64,000 nt of DNA. Origin: Enterobacter cloacae complex sp. R_G8 (GTDB taxonomy: Bacteria; Pseudomonadota; Gammaproteobacteria; Enterobacterales; Enterobacteriaceae). Of the stretch, positions 46,921 to 58,106 are shown piece after piece; the stretch's first letter is position 1; each line of letters begins with the position of its first letter. Position numbers and translations under genes: made by a program. The notes under the pieces were generated by a model that ran no database searches, had not been told where the DNA came from, and saw only the letters and a program-made list of their open reading frames with translations. The stretch covers positions 3,038,001 through 3,102,000 of the forward strand of contig NZ_CP102246.1 in the NCBI RefSeq assembly GCF_024599795.1, in the 5' to 3' direction.

Positions 46921-48291
46921 ATGACGATTTATCACTCCGTCACCGAACTGATTGGCCGTACACCGCTTATCCAGCTGCATAAACTCGATACCGGTCCCTG
47001 CTCGCTGTTTTTGAAACTGGAGAACCAGAATCCGGGTGGATCCATTAAAGACCGCGTGGCGCTGTCGATGATTAATGAAGCGGAGCGTACCGGTAAGCTG
47101 CAGCCGGGTGGCACGATAATTGAGGCGACGGCAGGCAATACCGGTCTCGGCCTGGCCCTGATTGCCGCCCAGAAAGGCTATTCGCTGATCCTGGTGGTGC
47201 CGGACAAAATGAGCCGCGAGAAGATTTTCCACCTGCGTGCGCTGGGTGCCCAGGTGGTACTGACGCGCTCGGACGTGAATAAAGGTCATCCGGCCTATTA
47301 TCAGGATTACGCCCAGCGTCTGGCTAATGAACTGCCCGGTGCGTTTTATATCGACCAGTTCAATAACGAAGCCAACCCGCTGGCGCATCGCACCACCACC
47401 GCGCCGGAACTGTTTGAACAGCTCGACGGCAACATCGACGCCATCGTGGTTGGCGTGGGCTCCGGCGGTACGCTGGGTGGTCTTCAGGCCTGGTTTGCCG
47501 AGCACTCTCCGCACACGGAGTTTGTGCTGGCAGACCCGGCCGGCTCCGTACTGGCAGACCAGGTCGAAACCGGGCGCTACCACGATGCCGGTTCATGGCT
47601 GGTTGAAGGGATCGGTGAAGACTTTATTCCGCCGCTGGCTCACATCGAAGGCGTGGAGCGCGCCTGGCGCATTACCGACCAGGAAGCATTCAACACCGCG
47701 CGTGAACTGCTGAAAACGGAAGGTATCCTGGCAGGCTCCTCCAGCGGAACCCTGCTGGCGGCCGCGCTGAAGTATTGCCAGACACAGACCACGCCGAAAC
47801 GCGTTGTGACCTTCGCCTGCGACAGTGGCAACAAATACCTCTCGAAGATGTTCAACGATGACTGGATGCGCCAGCAGGGGCTGATGTCCCGCCCGCAGGC
47901 AGGCGATCTCTCCGACTACATTGCGCTGCGCCATGATGAAGGGGCCACCGTCACCGCCGCCCCGGATGACACGCTCTCCACCGTGCTGGCGCGAATGCGT
48001 CTGTATGACATCTCGCAACTGCCGGTGCTGGATAACGGCAAGGTGGTGGGGATTATCGACGAGTGGGATCTGCTGCGCCATATCGGCGGCGATGGGGATC
48101 GCTTTGCCCTTCCCGTCACGGCAGCGATGACGCGACAGGTGGAGTTTCTTGATAAGCACGCACCGGAAAGCGCCCTCAACGCCATTTTTGATCGCGGTCT
48201 GGTGGCCGTGATCAATGACAACGACCGTTTCCTGGGTCTGATTACGCGCAGCGATGTCCTCACCGCCTGGCGCAACCGTCTACAACAATAA
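46921..48291 (+). CDS. mtcB: Cystathionine beta-synthase (methionine-to-cysteine pathway)
   Basis: 456-residue enzyme. The fold-type II PLP domain (1-320) has Lys-43 in Pro-Gly-Gly-Ser-Ile-Lys-Asp-Arg as the Schiff base, Ala-Gly-Asn-Thr-Gly near 75 and the Gly-Ser-Gly-Gly-Thr-Leu phosphate loop. Two CBS repeats occupy about 335-455, a combination that separates it from CysK/CysM and points to cystathionine beta-synthase (homocysteine plus serine to cystathionine). The next gene is the gamma-lyase partner. This is the mtcBC arrangement described in Klebsiella; E. coli lacks it. AAAGGA precedes the ATG. Confidence 0.87.
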   Translation: MTIYHSVTELIGRTPLIQLHKLDTGPCSLFLKLENQNPGGSIKDRVALSMINEAERTGKLQPGGTIIEATAGNTGLGLALIAAQKGYSLILVVPDKMSREKIFHLRALGAQVVLTRSDVNKGHPAYYQDYAQRLANELPGAFYIDQFNNEANPLAHRTTTAPELFEQLDGNIDAIVVGVGSGGTLGGLQAWFAEHSPHTEFVLADPAGSVLADQVETGRYHDAGSWLVEGIGEDFIPPLAHIEGVERAWRITDQEAFNTARELLKTEGILAGSSSGTLLAAALKYCQTQTTPKRVVTFACDSGNKYLSKMFNDDWMRQQGLMSRPQAGDLSDYIALRHDEGATVTAAPDDTLSTVLARMRLYDISQLPVLDNGKVVGIIDEWDLLRHIGGDGDRFALPVTAAMTRQVEFLDKHAPESALNAIFDRGLVAVINDNDRFLGLITRSDVLTAWRNRLQQ

Positions 48292-48299
48292 AGGAAAAG

Positions 48300-49448
48300 A
48301 TGATGAAAAACCTGGCCACGCTCAGCGTACACAGCGGTGAATTCAACGATCAACACGGAGCGGTCATGCCGCCCATTTACGCCACCTCGACGTTTGCGCA
48401 ACCGTCACCAGGGGAGCATACCGGCTACGAATATTCCCGCAGCGGCAACCCCACCCGCCATGCGCTGGAAACCGCCATCGCCGAACTGGAAGGTGGCTCG
48501 CGCGGCTATGCTTTCGCCTCAGGCCTGGCCGCCATTTCCACCGTGCTGGAACTGCTGGACAAAGACAGCCATATCGTTGCCATAGATGATGTGTATGGCG
48601 GCACATACCGGCTGATTGAAAACGTACGCAAGCGCAGTACCGGGCTGCAGGTCAGCTGGGTTAAGCCTGGCGATCTGGCCGCGCTGGAAGCCGCCATTCG
48701 ACCTGAAACGCGCATGGTCTGGGTGGAGACGCCGACCAACCCGCTGCTGAAACTGGCCGATCTGGCGGCCATCGGTGCCATTGCCCGCCGTCATAACGTG
48801 ATCAGCGTGGCAGATAACACCTTCGCCTCACCGGTCATTCACCGTCCGCTGGAGTCGGGTTTCGATATCGTGGTGCATTCCGCCACCAAATACCTTAACG
48901 GCCATTCCGACGTGGTTGCTGGTCTGGCGGTCGTGGGAGATAACCCGGCGCTGGCGGAACGGTTGGGGTATCTGCAAAACGCCGTCGGCGGCGTCCTGGA
49001 TCCGTTCAGCAGTTTCCTGACGCTGCGCGGGATCCGGACACTGGCACTGCGAGTTGAAAAGCACAGCACCAACGCGCTGGCGATTGCGCAATGGCTTGAG
49101 CAGCAGCCGCAGGTTGACAACGTGTTCTACCCGGGGCTGGAGTCGCACCCGCAATATCAGCTTGCCCGCACGCAAATGGCGCTGCCGGGCGGGATGATTT
49201 CCGTCGTGGTAAAAGGCGATGCGCAACGTGCGACGGAGGTGATCCGCAAGCTGAAGCTGTTCACCCTCGCAGAAAGTCTCGGCGGTGTGGAAAGCCTGGT
49301 GAGTCAGCCTTACAGCATGACCCACGCCTCGATCCCGCTTGAGCAGCGTCTGGCCAACGGCATTGTGCCGCAACTGATCCGCCTGTCCGTGGGTATCGAA
49401 GATACGAAAGACCTGATTGCCGACCTGAGTCAGGCGCTGAAAAATTAA
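48300..49448 (+). CDS. mtcC: Cystathionine gamma-lyase / Cys-Met metabolism PLP enzyme
   Basis: 382-residue gamma-family PLP enzyme. Schiff-base Lys-197 is in Ser-Ala-Thr-Lys-Tyr-Leu-Asn-Gly-His, with Tyr-44 and Arg-47 in Tyr-Glu-Tyr-Ser-Arg-Ser-Gly-Asn-Pro-Thr and the Glu-Thr-Pro-Thr-Asn-Pro segment. Sequence alone cannot separate gamma-lyase from MetB-type gamma-synthase, but the coupling to cystathionine beta-synthase 8 bases upstream supports cystathionine cleavage to cysteine. Start at 48300 or the adjacent ATG at 48303. Confidence 0.82.
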   Translation: MMKNLATLSVHSGEFNDQHGAVMPPIYATSTFAQPSPGEHTGYEYSRSGNPTRHALETAIAELEGGSRGYAFASGLAAISTVLELLDKDSHIVAIDDVYGGTYRLIENVRKRSTGLQVSWVKPGDLAALEAAIRPETRMVWVETPTNPLLKLADLAAIGAIARRHNVISVADNTFASPVIHRPLESGFDIVVHSATKYLNGHSDVVAGLAVVGDNPALAERLGYLQNAVGGVLDPFSSFLTLRGIRTLALRVEKHSTNALAIAQWLEQQPQVDNVFYPGLESHPQYQLARTQMALPGGMISVVVKGDAQRATEVIRKLKLFTLAESLGGVESLVSQPYSMTHASIPLEQRLANGIVPQLIRLSVGIEDTKDLIADLSQALKN

Positions 49449-49825
49449 GCAAAATACGGCAGGTCACTCGCCTGCCGTCATAAGTTGTCATTATGCCTTA
49501 ACGCCTTGATAACAATATTATGTGAAACTGCATAGATTATTTTTGAAACGCTGTTTTCATTTTCCTTTTATCCTAAAATCAGCGTATAATGCGCGCCTAA
49601 TCCCTGGTGAATGGTTTCAGCGCTTGGAATACAAAAAACAACGTACAACTTCTCCTCTCCTTCGTTGGGCTGACACTCAGGCACACTTTCTTCTGCACGC
49701 TCATTTGATGTCTCCTATCCTTAGTGCGTGTCATATACTCTTTTGCAACACAGGTTTGACTCCGCGGCGGTGCGCCCCCGGAGCGAGATTTCCATATCCT
49801 TCCCAACTTAAAGACTAAGACTGTC
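49449..49825. promoter_or_regulatory. pykF promoter region with Cra-like sites
   Basis: 377 bases. TATAAT at 49585-49590 is the -10 box (start near 49597). TGAATGGTTTCA at 49608-49619 lies just downstream of the start and is nearly the same as the Cra (FruR) site of E. coli pykF, where Cra represses. A further TGAAACG-N3-TTTTCA element is at 49544-49559. The long leader up to the ATG resembles E. coli in parts. No ORF is supported. Confidence 0.7.
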
Positions 49826-51238
49826 ATGAAAAAGACGAAAATTGTTTGTACCATCGGCCCGAAAACCGAATCTGAAGAGATGCTGACCAAAATGCTGGAC
49901 GCCGGCATGAACGTTATGCGTCTGAACTTCTCTCACGGTGACTACGCTGAACATGGTCAGCGTATCCAGAACTTGCGCAACGTCATGAGCAAGACTGGTA
50001 AAAAAGCCGCCATCCTGCTGGATACCAAAGGTCCTGAAATCCGCACCATCAAACTGGAAGGCGGTAACGACGTCTCTCTGAAAGCGGGCCAGACCTTCAC
50101 CTTCACCACTGACAAGTCTGTGGTCGGTAACAGCGAAATCGTTGCGGTGACGTATGAAGGCTTCACCAGCGATCTGTCCGTGGGTAACACCGTGCTGGTT
50201 GACGATGGTCTGATCGGGATGGAAGTGACCGCGATCGAAGGCAACAAAGTCATCTGTAAAGTGCTGAACAACGGCGACCTGGGTGAAAACAAAGGCGTTA
50301 ACCTGCCTGGCGTTTCCATCGCGCTGCCAGCCCTGGCTGAAAAAGACAAGCAAGACCTGATCTTCGGTTGCGAGCAAGGCGTTGATTTCGTTGCAGCCTC
50401 CTTCATCCGTAAGCGTTCCGACGTGGTTGAAATCCGTGAGCACCTGAAAGCGCACGGCGGTGAGAAGATCCAGATCATCTCCAAAATCGAAAACCAGGAA
50501 GGCCTGAACAACTTCGACGAAATCCTCGAAGCGTCTGACGGCATCATGGTTGCGCGTGGTGACCTGGGTGTTGAAATCCCGGTTGAAGAAGTGATCTTCG
50601 CGCAGAAGATGATGATCGAGAAGTGTGTTCGCGCGCGTAAAGTGGTTATCACTGCCACCCAGATGCTGGACTCCATGATCAAAAACCCACGTCCAACCCG
50701 CGCAGAAGCTGGCGACGTGGCGAACGCCATCCTCGACGGTACTGATGCTGTCATGCTGTCTGGCGAATCCGCGAAAGGTAAATATCCGCTGGAAGCAGTG
50801 TCCATCATGGCCACCATCTGCGAACGTACTGACCGCGTGATGACCAGCCGTCTGGACTTCAACAACGACAGCCGCAAACTGCGCATCACTGAAGCGGTAT
50901 GCCGCGGTGCGGTAGAAACGGCTGAGAAGCTGGAAGCGCCACTGATCGTGGTTGCCACCCAGGGCGGTAAATCTGCTCGTGCAGTGCGTAAATACTTCCC
51001 GGATGCGACTATCCTGGCGCTGACCACCAATGAAACCACTGCGCGTCAGCTGGTGCTGAGCAAAGGTGTTGTAGCACACCTGGTGAAAGAGATCGCCTCT
51101 ACCGACGATTTCTACATTCAGGGTAAAGAGCTGGCTCTGGAAAGCGGCCTGGCACAGAAAGGCGACGTTGTGGTAATGGTATCGGGTGCGCTGGTACCAA
51201 GTGGCACCACCAACACCGCATCTGTTCACGTGCTGTAA
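49826..51238 (+). CDS. pykF: Pyruvate kinase I (PykF)
   Basis: 470-residue pyruvate kinase, fructose-1,6-bisphosphate-activated type, making pyruvate and ATP in glycolysis. Active-site motifs: Arg-32 in Met-Arg-Leu-Asn-Phe-Ser-His, Lys-220 in Ile-Ile-Ser-Lys-Ile-Glu-Asn, and [10 protein letters not shown]. The C-terminal allosteric domain ends His-Val-Leu, as in E. coli PykF of the same length. Codon use is strongly biased toward preferred codons, fitting high expression. A large open frame on the opposite strand is a by-product of that bias. Confidence 0.98.
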   Translation: MKKTKIVCTIGPKTESEEMLTKMLDAGMNVMRLNFSHGDYAEHGQRIQNLRNVMSKTGKKAAILLDTKGPEIRTIKLEGGNDVSLKAGQTFTFTTDKSVVGNSEIVAVTYEGFTSDLSVGNTVLVDDGLIGMEVTAIEGNKVICKVLNNGDLGENKGVNLPGVSIALPALAEKDKQDLIFGCEQGVDFVAASFIRKRSDVVEIREHLKAHGGEKIQIISKIENQEGLNNFDEILEASDGIMVARGDLGVEIPVEEVIFAQKMMIEKCVRARKVVITATQMLDSMIKNPRPTRAEAGDVANAILDGTDAVMLSGESAKGKYPLEAVSIMATICERTDRVMTSRLDFNNDSRKLRITEAVCRGAVETAEKLEAPLIVVATQGGKSARAVRKYFPDATILALTTNETTARQLVLSKGVVAHLVKEIASTDDFYIQGKELALESGLAQKGDVVVMVSGALVPSGTTNTASVHVL

Positions 51239-51265
51239 TAGTGCACAAACAAATTAATTTTTGAT

Positions 51266-51293
51266 AAAAAGCGTCCTTCGGGGCGCTTTTTTT
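51266..51293 (+). terminator. Terminator of pykF
   Basis: AAAAAGCGTCC / GGGCGCTTTTTTT stem with a TTCG tetraloop, about 30 bases after the pykF stop. Confidence 0.92.
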
Positions 51294-51479
51294 ATTCGTG
51301 GTATTAGCCAAATCTATTCAAAAAGCAAATCGGGTTTTTCTATTTAATCGCGATTTATCTAAGATGAATCCGATGAAAAATGCCTTTTTTAACATAGCTT
51401 TTTCGACAAAAACGCCGAATTCGTTGCTTCTTTGAGCGAACGATCAAAAATAGGCGTATTCCCATCAAAAAAATATTCT

Positions 51480-51786
<307 letters not shown>

Positions 51787-51800
51787 TAGTACCTGTTAAT

Positions 51801-51831
51801 AAAATGGCGCACATTGTGCGCCATTTTTTTT
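51801..51831 (+). terminator. Terminator of lpp
   Basis: AAAATGGCGCAC / GTGCGCCATTTTTTTT stem 15 bases after the stop. Confidence 0.93.
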
Positions 51832-51846
51832 GTCTGCGTCAAACCC

Positions 51847-52860
51847 CTACTGCGTCACCTTCTCTCCGTCATCTTCCATTACCGCAGCAGACACCCGACT
51901 GTTCTGCACGGACTGCACGCTGTTGCTGGCTGACGGGCCGTTACTGGCCGACACGGCAACCGGGATCCCTGCCCGGCGCGACAAGGCTTTATCAATAAGC
52001 GCTTTATCACTCCCCGCCTGAGAAACAAATGAGGCGAAATCAGCGGAATGGGTAATCGGCGTAACCTGCGGGTTTTCCCCCTCAACCTGTGCCAGCGGAC
52101 GATGCACTTCAATGTAGCGTTTGCCGTCCGGCTCAACGGAGAACTTCACCGGCTCATTGATAATCTGTACCCGGGTACCGACACGCACCTGTTCGAACAG
52201 GGCTTTAATATCCGGCGCATTCATGCGCATACAGCCGGAGCTGACCCGCAGGCCAACGCTGTCCGGCGCACTGGTGCCGTGGATGAGATATTCCCCATTG
52301 CCCACGCCTAAACGCAGTGCAAAGCGCCCCAGCGGGTTATTTGGCCCGGCGGGTACTACCGGCGGCAATTTAATGCCCTGCTCCAGTGAACGCGCCCGGA
52401 TGCCCGGCGTCGGGGTCCAGGTTGGATTAGGGATTTTCTGGCTCACGCGGGTGGTCGTGACCGGCGTTTCCAGCCCCAGCTGTCCAATCCCCAGCGGGAA
52501 GACCTGGACAATATTGCCGCCCGGCGGGAAGTAGTAAAGCCGTAGCTCGGCCAGGTTCACCACAATACCTTCGCGTGGCGTGTCCGGAAGCAGCATCTGG
52601 GATGGGATGGTAATAACCGTTCCCGGCGCGGGGTTCACCGGCGCAATGGTATTATTGGTCTCGAGGATCAACTGCGCCGCAGTATTAAACCGACGCGCGA
52701 TGGTCTGCAGTTTAGTGTCCCCTTCCTGTATTGTGTAAGTTTGATTTTGCCCAATCAGACGGCTGCCTGCGGGCGGTAACGGATAATCCATCGCCATGGC
52801 CGAATTAAGAGCGCCGAGCGAACCAAGGAGTAAGAGTGTTATTAGAGACGCGCGCTTCAT
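51847..52860 (-). CDS. ldtE: LdtE (YnhG), L,D-transpeptidase
   Basis: 337-residue periplasmic L,D-transpeptidase. Signal peptide (about 1-23, Ala-Met-Ala), LysM domain at about 43-88 (Tyr-Thr-Ile-Gln-Glu-Gly-Asp-Thr), YkuD catalytic domain at about 97-235 with His in Tyr-Leu-Ile-His-Gly-Thr and catalytic Cys in Ser-Ser-Gly-Cys-Met-Arg-Met. LdtE makes 3-3 mDAP cross-links in peptidoglycan. The C-terminal tail is Ser/Val-rich. Same position as in E. coli, convergent with lpp and upstream of sufE. Confidence 0.95.
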   Translation of the reverse strand: MKRASLITLLLLGSLGALNSAMAMDYPLPPAGSRLIGQNQTYTIQEGDTKLQTIARRFNTAAQLILETNNTIAPVNPAPGTVITIPSQMLLPDTPREGIVVNLAELRLYYFPPGGNIVQVFPLGIGQLGLETPVTTTRVSQKIPNPTWTPTPGIRARSLEQGIKLPPVVPAGPNNPLGRFALRLGVGNGEYLIHGTSAPDSVGLRVSSGCMRMNAPDIKALFEQVRVGTRVQIINEPVKFSVEPDGKRYIEVHRPLAQVEGENPQVTPITHSADFASFVSQAGSDKALIDKALSRRAGIPVAVSASNGPSASNSVQSVQNSRVSAAVMEDDGEKVTQ

Positions 52861-52957
52861 GCTGAGATTCCTTATTCACTGACAGAACGCCAGAAAGCTG
52901 AAAAACCAGCGAGGCGGGAACCACCTCGCGAAACAGAATGAATGCTGTCCTGTAAGT

Positions 52958-53374
52958 CTAGCTAAGGATTGCAGCTTTGGCGCGGATGGCGCGAATCATC
53001 GCTTCCAGTCCCTGGGAGCGGGACGGGGTGAGGTGTTGGGTCAGGGCCATTTTTTCAAACCACGGGCGCACATCAAAGGCGACAATATCCTGCGCAGACA
53101 TCTGGTGGTACAGAATAAAGACCACGGCGATAAGCCCTTTCACAATCGCGGCATCGCTGTCGCCGTGCAATTCAATCGTACCGTCGCCCTTTTGCTCCAT
53201 CACGATCCACACCTGGCTCTGGCAGCCCTGAATAATATTCTCCGGGTTATGCGCCTCTTCACTGAGCGGCGGCAAACGCTGCCCCAGCTCAATAATATAG
53301 AGATACTTTTCTTCCCAGTTCGCGCAACGCCCGAAGTTACGCAGCAATTTATCTTTATCCGGCAATTCTGCCAT
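52958..53374 (-). CDS. sufE: SufE, sulfur acceptor for SufS
   Basis: 138-residue SufE. Cys-51 in [10 protein letters not shown] takes the persulfide from SufS and passes it to SufBCD. Start at 53374 (Met-Ala-Glu-Leu-Pro) gives the E. coli length and follows GGAGAGG; the open frame continues upstream inside sufS. Last gene of sufABCDSE, 14 bases after sufS. Confidence 0.97.
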   Translation of the reverse strand: MAELPDKDKLLRNFGRCANWEEKYLYIIELGQRLPPLSEEAHNPENIIQGCQSQVWIVMEQKGDGTIELHGDSDAAIVKGLIAVVFILYHQMSAQDIVAFDVRPWFEKMALTQHLTPSRSQGLEAMIRAIRAKAAILS

Positions 53375-53388
53375 CGTTTGCCTCTCCG

Positions 53389-54609
53389 TTAGCCCAGCAA
53401 CTGGTGAATGCGTTTTAGCCCCGCCACCAGCCTGTCGACCTCTTCCGTTGTGTTGTACATCACCAGCGACGCGCGGCACATTGCCGGGACCTGGTAAAAT
53501 GCCATCAGCGGCATGGCACAGTGGTGTCCGGTGCGCACTGCCACGCCATAGTTATCAAGGAAACTCCCCACGTCATAGGCATGATGTTTTCCCAGGTTGA
53601 ACGCGATCACGCCCTGCCGGTCTGCCGGGCCGTACAGAGTAAGATCCGGTACGCTGGCAAGCTCCTGCAGCGCATAATGCATCAGCAGCTGTTCGTACTC
53701 CTGAATTGCGTCAAGGCCAATCGCGGAGACGTAAGAAACCGCCGCCCCCAGCCCGATAATCCCGCCGGTGTTTGGGGTGCCGGCTTCAAAACGCCACGGC
53801 GCACGCGCGTAGGTGGTGCCTTCCGACAGGCTGACGGTGGCGATCATCGAGCCGCCCCCTTCCCACGGCGGCATGGCCTGCAGAATATCGTCTTTCACAT
53901 ACAACACGCCGATCCCGGTGGGCCCATACAGCTTATGCCCGGAGAATACGTAAAAATCGCAGTCCAGCGCCTGAACATCCACCGGGTGGTGCATAACCGC
54001 CTGAGCGCCGTCAATCAGGACTTTCGCGCCCGCCTGGTGCGCTTTTTCAACGATCTCTGCCACCGGGTTTTCGGTGCCCAGCACGTTAGAAACCTGGGTG
54101 ACCGCGACCAGCCGCGTGCGGTCGTCCAGCAGGGCATCAAGGTGCTCAAGCTGAAGCGTGCCGTCCTGATGCAACGGGATGACCCGTAGCTCGGCGCCAA
54201 CACGCTCACAGAGCATCTGCCACGGCACAATATTGGCGTGGTGTTCCATCTCGGTGATGATGATGTTATCGCCCGCGTGCACCTGCGCATTGCCCCAGCT
54301 GTTGGCAACCAGGTTGATCCCTTCCGTCGTGCCGCGCACAAACACCAGCTCTTCCGGCGATCGCGCATTCAGAAAAGCGGCCACCTGGGTGCGGACGTTC
54401 TCCATTCGCTGGGTCGCCTCTGCGCTCAGCGTGTGAATACCGCGATGCACGGCGGCGTAACCGTGGCGGTAGAATTCGGCCTCTGCATCCACCACCTGGT
54501 TCGGCTTCTGCGCGCTGGCCGCGCTGTCGAGATAGGCCAATGGCAGTCCGTTTACTTCACGGGTCAGAACCGGAAAATCGGCCCGTACTTTCTCTACGGG
54601 AAAACTCAT
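53389..54609 (-). CDS. sufS: SufS, cysteine desulfurase
   Basis: 406-residue class V PLP enzyme, group II desulfurase. Schiff-base Lys near 226 in [10 protein letters not shown] and catalytic Cys near 364 in Arg-Thr-Gly-His-His-Cys-Ala-Met-Pro are at E. coli positions. Releases sulfur from cysteine for Fe-S cluster assembly, needing SufE. Overlaps the end of sufD by 4 bases. Confidence 0.97.
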   Translation of the reverse strand: MSFPVEKVRADFPVLTREVNGLPLAYLDSAASAQKPNQVVDAEAEFYRHGYAAVHRGIHTLSAEATQRMENVRTQVAAFLNARSPEELVFVRGTTEGINLVANSWGNAQVHAGDNIIITEMEHHANIVPWQMLCERVGAELRVIPLHQDGTLQLEHLDALLDDRTRLVAVTQVSNVLGTENPVAEIVEKAHQAGAKVLIDGAQAVMHHPVDVQALDCDFYVFSGHKLYGPTGIGVLYVKDDILQAMPPWEGGGSMIATVSLSEGTTYARAPWRFEAGTPNTGGIIGLGAAVSYVSAIGLDAIQEYEQLLMHYALQELASVPDLTLYGPADRQGVIAFNLGKHHAYDVGSFLDNYGVAVRTGHHCAMPLMAFYQVPAMCRASLVMYNTTEEVDRLVAGLKRIHQLLG

Positions 54610-55877
54610 GCTTCGCCTCCAGGCAGCCGCTGACCAATACGGGCCAGCACCTGCTGTTTTAACAGGCCATCGTCCAGCGCCTCCGTCAGCTCTGCGGCAA
54701 AGGCGTAGATAATCATCTTCTGTGCCGCCTGCTGGTCGATACCGCGTGAACGCAGATAGAACATCTGTTCGTCATCAATGCGCCCGACCGTGGCGCCGTG
54801 GCTGCATTTGACGTCGTCGGCATAGATCTCCAGCTGCGGTTTGGTGTCCACTTCCGCCAGACGCCCCAGCAGCAGGTTGTTGTTGGTCATCTGCCCGTCG
54901 GTCTTAATGGCGTGTTGCGCCACATTAATCAGACCGTTAAACACCGCGCGGCCTTTGTCGCTGACAATGGTTTTGTGCAGCTGGCGGCTGTTGCAGTAGC
55001 CTTTGTTGTGCTCAAGCCAGGTACGCGTATCGCACACTTCCGATTTGACCGGCATAGCCAGGCTGTTGATGCGCAGCGTGGTGTTCTCGCCGTTGAGCTG
55101 CGTGCTGGTGTTGTGACGCAGTACCGCGCCCCCCAGCAGGAAGCTGTGGCTATATGCCGCTGCGTCCTGCCCAAGCAGAATATCGTTATGCGCAAAGTGA
55201 TGACTCTGCGGATTCTCAAATGCCAGCTTGATATGGTGCAACTGAGCGTTGGCGGCGACGTTCATCGTCAGGCGCGCCCCGGTAAAGTGGCGGGTGTCGT
55301 TGAGGCTGACGTAATGTTCAATGACCGTGGCCTCCGCCCCCTCCGCCAGCGCCAGATGGTGGCGATAATGCGCGGTATTGAGTTCGTCGCCGTCCAGGCC
55401 CTGGGTGATGTGCATCAGCAGCAGCGGTTTTGCCGGGCGCTGGTTTCGCTTCACGTGAATCTGCGTCACGCTCTGCGCCAGGCTCTCGGTAAGATGCAGA
55501 AAGACCTCTGGCTGCACGGGCGCCGTCAGACTCTGACGCTCATCATCAATGGTTATCGTATAACCGCTATCTTCGGTGCTGTCGCTCAGCTCCGCACGGA
55601 ACTGGCCGTCGACAAACACCAGGCGCAGGGCATCGACATTCAGCGCCAGTGCGTCGCGTTGCGTCGGGTTGATATCCGCCAGACGCGAGACGAACTCAGC
55701 GTTCATCAGGCCATCGAGCGGCGTGTATTTCCAGTTCTCATGTTTACGCGTGGGCAAACCGAGGCGCAGCATCTGTTGCAGGTGCTGTTGTGCCTGCTCA
55801 GAACGCGTTTGCCCCTGAGCTTCAAACAGGCGATGCCACTGCTGGAGCGCATTACTGCTGTTCGGTAAGCCAGCCAT
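54606..55877 (-). CDS. sufD: SufD, Fe-S scaffold complex subunit
   Basis: 423-residue beta-helix protein that forms the SufBC2D scaffold, helping iron entry. The start [10 protein letters not shown] at 55877 matches E. coli SufD, and length is identical. The conserved C-terminal [12 protein letters not shown] segment with His near 360 is visible. Its start lies inside the 3' end of sufC (26-base overlap), so translation is coupled. Confidence 0.97.
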   Translation of the reverse strand: MAGLPNSSNALQQWHRLFEAQGQTRSEQAQQHLQQMLRLGLPTRKHENWKYTPLDGLMNAEFVSRLADINPTQRDALALNVDALRLVFVDGQFRAELSDSTEDSGYTITIDDERQSLTAPVQPEVFLHLTESLAQSVTQIHVKRNQRPAKPLLLMHITQGLDGDELNTAHYRHHLALAEGAEATVIEHYVSLNDTRHFTGARLTMNVAANAQLHHIKLAFENPQSHHFAHNDILLGQDAAAYSHSFLLGGAVLRHNTSTQLNGENTTLRINSLAMPVKSEVCDTRTWLEHNKGYCNSRQLHKTIVSDKGRAVFNGLINVAQHAIKTDGQMTNNNLLLGRLAEVDTKPQLEIYADDVKCSHGATVGRIDDEQMFYLRSRGIDQQAAQKMIIYAFAAELTEALDDGLLKQQVLARIGQRLPGGEA

Positions 55878-56598
55878 AACCCTGCTCCTCCAGTTGTTTG
55901 ACCAGCGTGAAATCACCGGATTTCACAATGCGCCCCTGGTAAAGCACGTGGACGTAATCCGGTTTGATGTAGTCAAGAATACGCTGGTAGTGGGTGACGA
56001 TAATGAATGACCGTTTGCCGTCACGCAGGGAATTTACCCCGTCGGCGACAATCTTGAGGGCATCGATATCCAGACCGGAATCGGTCTCATCCAGAATGCA
56101 CAGCTCAGGTTCAAGCACTGCCATCTGCAGAATGTCGTTGCGCTTTTTCTCGCCGCCGGAGAAGCCGACGTTAACCGAGCGGGTGAGCAAGTCTTCCGGC
56201 ATTTTCAGCAGTTTGATCTTCTCTTCCATCAGGTCCTGGAAATCAAAGCGATCCAGCGCCTCCAGACCACGGTATTTGCGTACCGCGTTGAGCGCCGTTT
56301 GCAGGAAGAACTGATTACTGACGCCCGGAATTTCAACCGGATACTGGAAGGCCATAAAGATGCCCTCTCCGGCGCGATCTTCTGGCGACATCTCCAGCAA
56401 ATCTTTTCCGTTAAACTCCACCGAGCCGTGGGTCACTTCGTAATCTTCGCGTCCCGCCAGCGTCGCTGAAAGCGTACTTTTCCCGGAGCCGTTTGGCCCC
56501 ATGATGGCGTGAACCTCTCCTGGCTTGACGTCAAAATTGAGGCCACGCAGGATGGCTTTATCTTCCACGCTAACCTGTAAATCTTTAATGCTTAACAT
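55852..56598 (-). CDS. sufC: SufC, Fe-S assembly ATPase
   Basis: 248-residue ABC-type ATPase of the SufBC2D complex. Walker A Gly-Pro-Asn-Gly-Ser-Gly-Lys-Ser-Thr, Q-loop Phe-Gln-Tyr-Pro, signature Phe-Ser-Gly-Gly-Glu-Lys-Lys-Arg, Walker B Cys-Ile-Leu-Asp-Glu-Thr-Asp-Ser-Gly-Leu-Asp and His in Val-Thr-His-Tyr. SufC has no membrane partner. Nine bases after sufB. Confidence 0.97.
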   Translation of the reverse strand: MLSIKDLQVSVEDKAILRGLNFDVKPGEVHAIMGPNGSGKSTLSATLAGREDYEVTHGSVEFNGKDLLEMSPEDRAGEGIFMAFQYPVEIPGVSNQFFLQTALNAVRKYRGLEALDRFDFQDLMEEKIKLLKMPEDLLTRSVNVGFSGGEKKRNDILQMAVLEPELCILDETDSGLDIDALKIVADGVNSLRDGKRSFIIVTHYQRILDYIKPDYVHVLYQGRIVKSGDFTLVKQLEEQGYGWLTEQQ

Positions 56599-56607
56599 GT
56601 GCTTTCC

Positions 56608-58098
56608 TTAACCGACGCTGTGTTCAAGACTGATGGCGAGGAGTTTCTGGGCTTCAACGGCAAATTCCAGCGGCAGTTCAGAGAACACATCCTTACAGAA
56701 GCCGTTTACGATCATTGAGATGGCATCTTCTTCACTGATCCCGCGCTGCAGGCAGTAGAAGAGCTGATCTTCCCCAATACGCGATGTTGTCGCCTCATGT
56801 TCAAGCTGGGCGCTGTTGTTGCGACACTCCACATACGGGAAGGTATGCGCGCCGCAGTCCGCGCCAATCAGCATTGAATCGCACTGGGTAAAGTTTCGCG
56901 CATTGGTGGCCGTCGGCATGATTTTCACCAGCCCGCGGTAGCTGTTCTGGCTGTGCCCGGCAGAAATACCTTTTGAGATGATGGTCGATTTGGTGTTTTT
57001 ACCAATGTGGATCATTTTGGTGCCGGTATCCGCCTGCTGATGGCCGCTGGTGAGGGCCACAGAGTAAAACTCGCCGATGGAGTTATCCCCGCGCAGGATG
57101 CAACTCGGGTACTTCCAGGTAATGGCAGAGCCGGTCTCGGACTGCGTCCAGGACATCTTGCTGTTTTCACCCTCGCACAGCGCGCGCTTGGTGACGAAGT
57201 TAAGGATACCGCCAGTGTTACCGTCGCCCGGGAACCAGTTCTGCACCGTGGAGTATTTCACTTCAGCATCTTTGTGGATGATGACTTCCACCACCGCGGC
57301 ATGGAGCTGGTAGCTGTCGCGTACCGGAGCGGAACACCCTTCGATGTAGCTGACGTAACTGCCTTCGTCCGCCACCAGAATGGTGCGTTCGAACTGGCCG
57401 GTTTTTTCCGCGTTGATACGGAAATAGGTCGACAACTCCATCGGGCAACGTACCCCTTTCGGCACGTAGATAAAGGTGCCATCAGAGGCCACCGCCGCGT
57501 TGAGCGCCGCAAAGAAGTTATCGTTAGACGGCACCACGGTGCCAATGTACTTTTTCACCAGTTCCGGGTGCTCATGAATTGCTTCGCCAAAGGAGCAGAA
57601 AATGATCCCCTGCTCCGCCAGCTTCTCACGGTAGGTGGTCGCCACCGAGACGGAGTCAAAAATGGCATCCACCGCCACCTCTTTCCCCTCGCGAACCGGC
57701 ACGCCAAGCTGGTTAAACGCCTCTTCCACTTCTTTACTCAGGAAGCTGTTATCCGCCCCGGTTTGCTGTACCGCACCGGGCTGGGAGGCGCAGGTGTCGT
57801 CACAGCTGCCGCAGGAAGGGGCTGAGTAGTAGCTGTAATCCTGATAATTCAGCTTGTCGTAGTGCGCTTTCAGCCAGTGCGGCTCTTCCATCTCCAGCCA
57901 GGCCCGATAAGCGCTCAGGCGGAACGCCAGCATCCACTCTGGCTCGTTACGTTTGGCCGAAATCGCCCGCACGACATCTTCATTGATGCCCTTTGCCAGT
58001 TCATCGGTCTGCAGCTGCGTGAAGAAGCCCTCTTTATAATTGAGGTGCCCGCCGCTCCAGGTATTTACATCACTCGTTGCTTCAGTATTACGAGACAT
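56608..58098 (-). CDS. sufB: SufB, Fe-S scaffold subunit
   Basis: 496-residue SufB, the subunit on which the cluster is built. Start at 58098 (Met-Ser-Arg-Asn-Thr-Glu-Ala) fits the E. coli N-terminus and length (495). The N-terminal Cys cluster Ser-Cys-Gly-Ser-Cys-Asp-Asp-Thr-Cys and the C-terminal conserved Cys-Asp-Ser-Met-Leu-Ile-Gly and Glu-His-Glu-Ala-Thr segments (Cys about 405, Glu about 434) are present. Eight bases after sufA. Confidence 0.97.
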   Translation of the reverse strand: MSRNTEATSDVNTWSGGHLNYKEGFFTQLQTDELAKGINEDVVRAISAKRNEPEWMLAFRLSAYRAWLEMEEPHWLKAHYDKLNYQDYSYYSAPSCGSCDDTCASQPGAVQQTGADNSFLSKEVEEAFNQLGVPVREGKEVAVDAIFDSVSVATTYREKLAEQGIIFCSFGEAIHEHPELVKKYIGTVVPSNDNFFAALNAAVASDGTFIYVPKGVRCPMELSTYFRINAEKTGQFERTILVADEGSYVSYIEGCSAPVRDSYQLHAAVVEVIIHKDAEVKYSTVQNWFPGDGNTGGILNFVTKRALCEGENSKMSWTQSETGSAITWKYPSCILRGDNSIGEFYSVALTSGHQQADTGTKMIHIGKNTKSTIISKGISAGHSQNSYRGLVKIMPTATNARNFTQCDSMLIGADCGAHTFPYVECRNNSAQLEHEATTSRIGEDQLFYCLQRGISEEDAISMIVNGFCKDVFSELPLEFAVEAQKLLAISLEHSVG

Positions 58099-58106
58099 AG
58101 TACCGC

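Noticed and set aside
49808..51229. 473-codon open frame on the minus strand opposite pykF
   Set aside because: Shadow of the biased codon use of a highly expressed gene; composition is His/Phe/Gln-rich with no domain.
54798..55868. 356-codon plus-strand frame opposite sufD
   Set aside because: Entirely antisense to a gene with clear orthology and family length; no ribosome site or domain.
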